Below the pieces are notes generated by a model, which was given only the letters and a program-made list of their open reading frames with translations, searched no databases and was not told where the DNA came from. Positions 62,509-64,000 of a stretch of DNA of 64,000 bases are shown one piece after another (position 1 is the stretch's first letter; the number at the start of each line of letters is the position of its first letter). The DNA is from Semisulcospira habei (lineage: Eukaryota > Mollusca > Gastropoda > Semisulcospiridae). Both the position numbers and the translations under genes were made by a program. The stretch lies in assembly GCA_036245525.1 (NCBI GenBank), contig BTPG01000005.1, forward strand, positions 118,567,507 to 118,631,506, read 5' to 3'.

Positions 62509-63044
62509 AAAATATAAAACGGTTTCCTCCATCCATCCATGTATGCAAGATTTTTGTTTTTCCTTTTTCGTGCAATTAAAGGAGATAAGTTAAAACAGCT
62601 GACAGTTCAGTTTATTTAAAAAAGAACCATCGCGTCCTTTGCCTCCTCCTTTAAGGCACCAGGCCTACCTAGAAATTTGAAAAAAACACTTTTTTGTGCA
62701 TGTAAAAAACAGTTATTGGTTTTATATACCTTAACATCTCTATTTTCACACACACTTTATATTTTTTTGATAGCGTAAGTATAAAGTTTTGGAGATATGA
62801 TGCCTCAAAGTAGGTAGGTGGGGCCCCCAGATTGAGAAAAAAATAGACTGAAAACGAACCAAACAGGTAAGTTTCAACTCAACCAAATAATGTGCTACTC
62901 CCTTGCTTATTTGAAACAACGAGCACCTCCCTGCTGTACGACGTCATCAAAATGGCTGCGCCCATTGATTACAAACGTGGTTGAGCTTTATTCTGACTTT
63001 CTACGCGGATTTTGTGCAAACTTCTGAGGTTTACATTAGCAGAG

Positions 63045-63320
63045 ATGCCAGGAGACAAGAAGTCTGGTGGAAAACGACTACTAAAGAATAAATTTCACGG
63101 CAATCGATACCCCAAGAAAGGTAAAAATGAATCTGAAGTTGTTTTATCGGTAAGTACTTTTGAAAAGAGTGTTGACCAGAGCAATCATTGTGAAAGTGAA
63201 ACTGAATCGAAAGCTGGGACCACGCCCACTCGGTCAGAGATGAAGATTTGCAACCTATATGACTTCTCCGGTGAGTCTGAAGAGTCTGAGAGTGACAGTG
63301 AAAGCATCAGTGATGCATAA
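63045..63320 (+). pseudogene. Transposase N-terminal fragment
   Basis: Starts at ATG 63045 (MPGDKKSGGKRLLKNKFHGN) in preference to an in-frame ATG at 63012, because the upstream residues look like leader sequence. A basic N-terminus with KNKFHGNRYPKKGK is followed by an acidic Ser/Glu-rich end (GESEESESDSESISDA) and a TAA at 63318-63320. Basic KFxGNxY starts are common in invertebrate proteins carrying the Mutator-like transposase domain. About 91 codons; the catalytic region is absent. Function as a domesticated short protein cannot be excluded but nothing supports it. Confidence 0.45.
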
Positions 63321-63361
63321 GTTAATCATGACCAAATGTTACAAGGTATAGACTTATTGAT

Positions 63362-63775
63362 GTGGACATTCTGAACAATTTCAAAGACCTGGCTGCAATG
63401 TCTCTTCTTCGAAAGTGTCTGGAGGGCTACACGCAAAATTCCAACGAGTGTGTGAACAGTGTGATCTGGACTTTCTGTCCCAAGAGGGAAAACCATGGGT
63501 TAACTACAGTGAACACAGCAGTTTCTGTTGCAGTATGTCTGTTCAATGATGGTGCAGTGACTTTGAAAGCTATGCTTGAGAATATGGGTATCAGTGTCGG
63601 TGCATTCTCTCACCGGATCTTTGAGAGCAAGGACACTTTGAGGGTTTTAACATCCCAGATGCAAGTCCAGCAGGCAACAAAAGAGTTCAGGAGGAAGCAG
63701 AGTTGCAGGAGACTTGGCAGGGATGAAGACCAAGCTGACAGAGAAGGATTTCCCTATCTGGCAGGTGGCCACTAG
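63362..63775 (+). pseudogene. Mutator-like transposase C-terminal fragment
   Basis: The translation DILNNFKDLAAMSLLRKCLE, GYTQNSNECVNSVIWTFCPK, then NTAVSVAVCLFNDGAVTLKA and MLENMGISVGAF. The CLxGxTQNxNExxNxxIWxxCPK block and the following AVxxAVCxFNxG block are the conserved C-terminal half of the Mutator-like transposase domain that is widespread in molluscan and arthropod genomes (family knowledge, not searched). It then decays: after EFRRKQS a shifted frame gives GDLAGMKTKLTEKDFPIW, so a frameshift near 63700 is likely. The preceding piece ends 41 bp upstream in a different part of the protein, so the DDE-containing middle has been deleted. Confidence 0.65.
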
Positions 63776-64000
63776 TCTGGATGCAACAAGTAAGACTCAA
63801 TTTCCCTATTGAAATTTTCTCCGAAAATCGCTGTCGTTTACCACTATAAACACCATAAAATCCACAATTTTCAACCTAGAGCCACAACATATGGCTTAAA
63901 ATAAAGCATATAAGTGTGTCTGGCGTCTGAACTAGAAGAATTACTAATGCTTTGTAATGGACAAAGTTATGAGCTATCAAGTTGCCATTATTACGTTATA

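Larger units (their letters stand above)
62650..64000 (+). mobile_element. Internally deleted Mutator-like DNA transposon
   Basis: A noncoding leader (about 62650-63044), an N-terminal coding piece (63045-63320) and a C-terminal coding piece (63362-63775) of one transposase lie next to each other, followed by AT-rich sequence to the window edge. The terminal inverted repeats could not be delimited because the right end is beyond the window. Confidence 0.5.

Overview
The window is eukaryotic. It has spliced coding exons with GT-AG boundaries, long microsatellites, tRNA-derived SINEs, non-LTR retrotransposon fragments and very many short palindromic elements. The retroelement types and the repeat-rich, long-intron layout suggest a mollusc, probably a gastropod; this is inference, and nothing here fixes the species.

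There is one recognisable host gene, on the plus strand: a transcription factor AP-2 (TFAP2) orthologue. Six coding exons are visible (6125-6583, 34930-34984, 42172-42370, 56620-56738, 57731-57872, 58292-58622). The splice phases join without a break to 434 codons plus a stop, close to the roughly 437 residues of human TFAP2A. Exon 2 carries the PY-type activation region, the 55-nt exon 3 a short conserved linker, exon 4 and exon 5 the basic DNA-binding region, and exons 5-7 the helix-span-helix dimerisation domain. The first coding exon (start Met) was not found and probably lies upstream of the window. Exon numbers assume one missing first exon. Introns are about 28.3, 7.2, 14.2, 1.0 and 0.4 kb.

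Almost all other sequence belongs to about eleven families of short inverted repeats, named A to K here. A: 66-bp hairpins with GCAAGAGGCATAGAT ends (about 35 copies or fragments). B: ends TGTGCTGGTCTGTGATTTTG. C and C': larger TTAA-flanked elements sharing an inner palindrome around GCTTGGCGCC. D: about 90-bp, almost perfect TTAA-flanked palindromes. E: about 107-bp GC-rich palindromes. F: terminal-repeat elements. G: TTAA-flanked. H: TA-flanked. I, J and K: low copy. Many copies differ from their family consensus by paired substitutions in both arms, so the arms stay complementary while the sequence drifts. Some A copies are embedded in tandem units of about 147-190 bp. Several elements are nested with readable target-site duplications: a SINE in G, an RTE-like LINE tail in C, H in A, an I-clade-like LINE in A, and a LINE tail inside a TG microsatellite.

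Region by region: 1-6124 is upstream or first-intron sequence with SINEs and hairpins. 6584-34929 is intron 2, rich in A, C and D hairpins. 34985-42171 is intron 3, with a LINE fragment and long GT/GA tracts. 42371-56619 is intron 4, with the densest A-derived arrays (47.9-54.8 kb) and three GA tracts within 0.8 kb. 56739-58291 holds the last two introns, each with D palindromes. After the stop at 58620-58622 come a 3' UTR with a candidate poly(A) signal at 59263 and more repeats. At about 62.6-64.0 kb lies an internally deleted DNA transposon coding region resembling the Mutator-like transposase family of invertebrates. No rRNA, genuine tRNA gene or CRISPR array is present.
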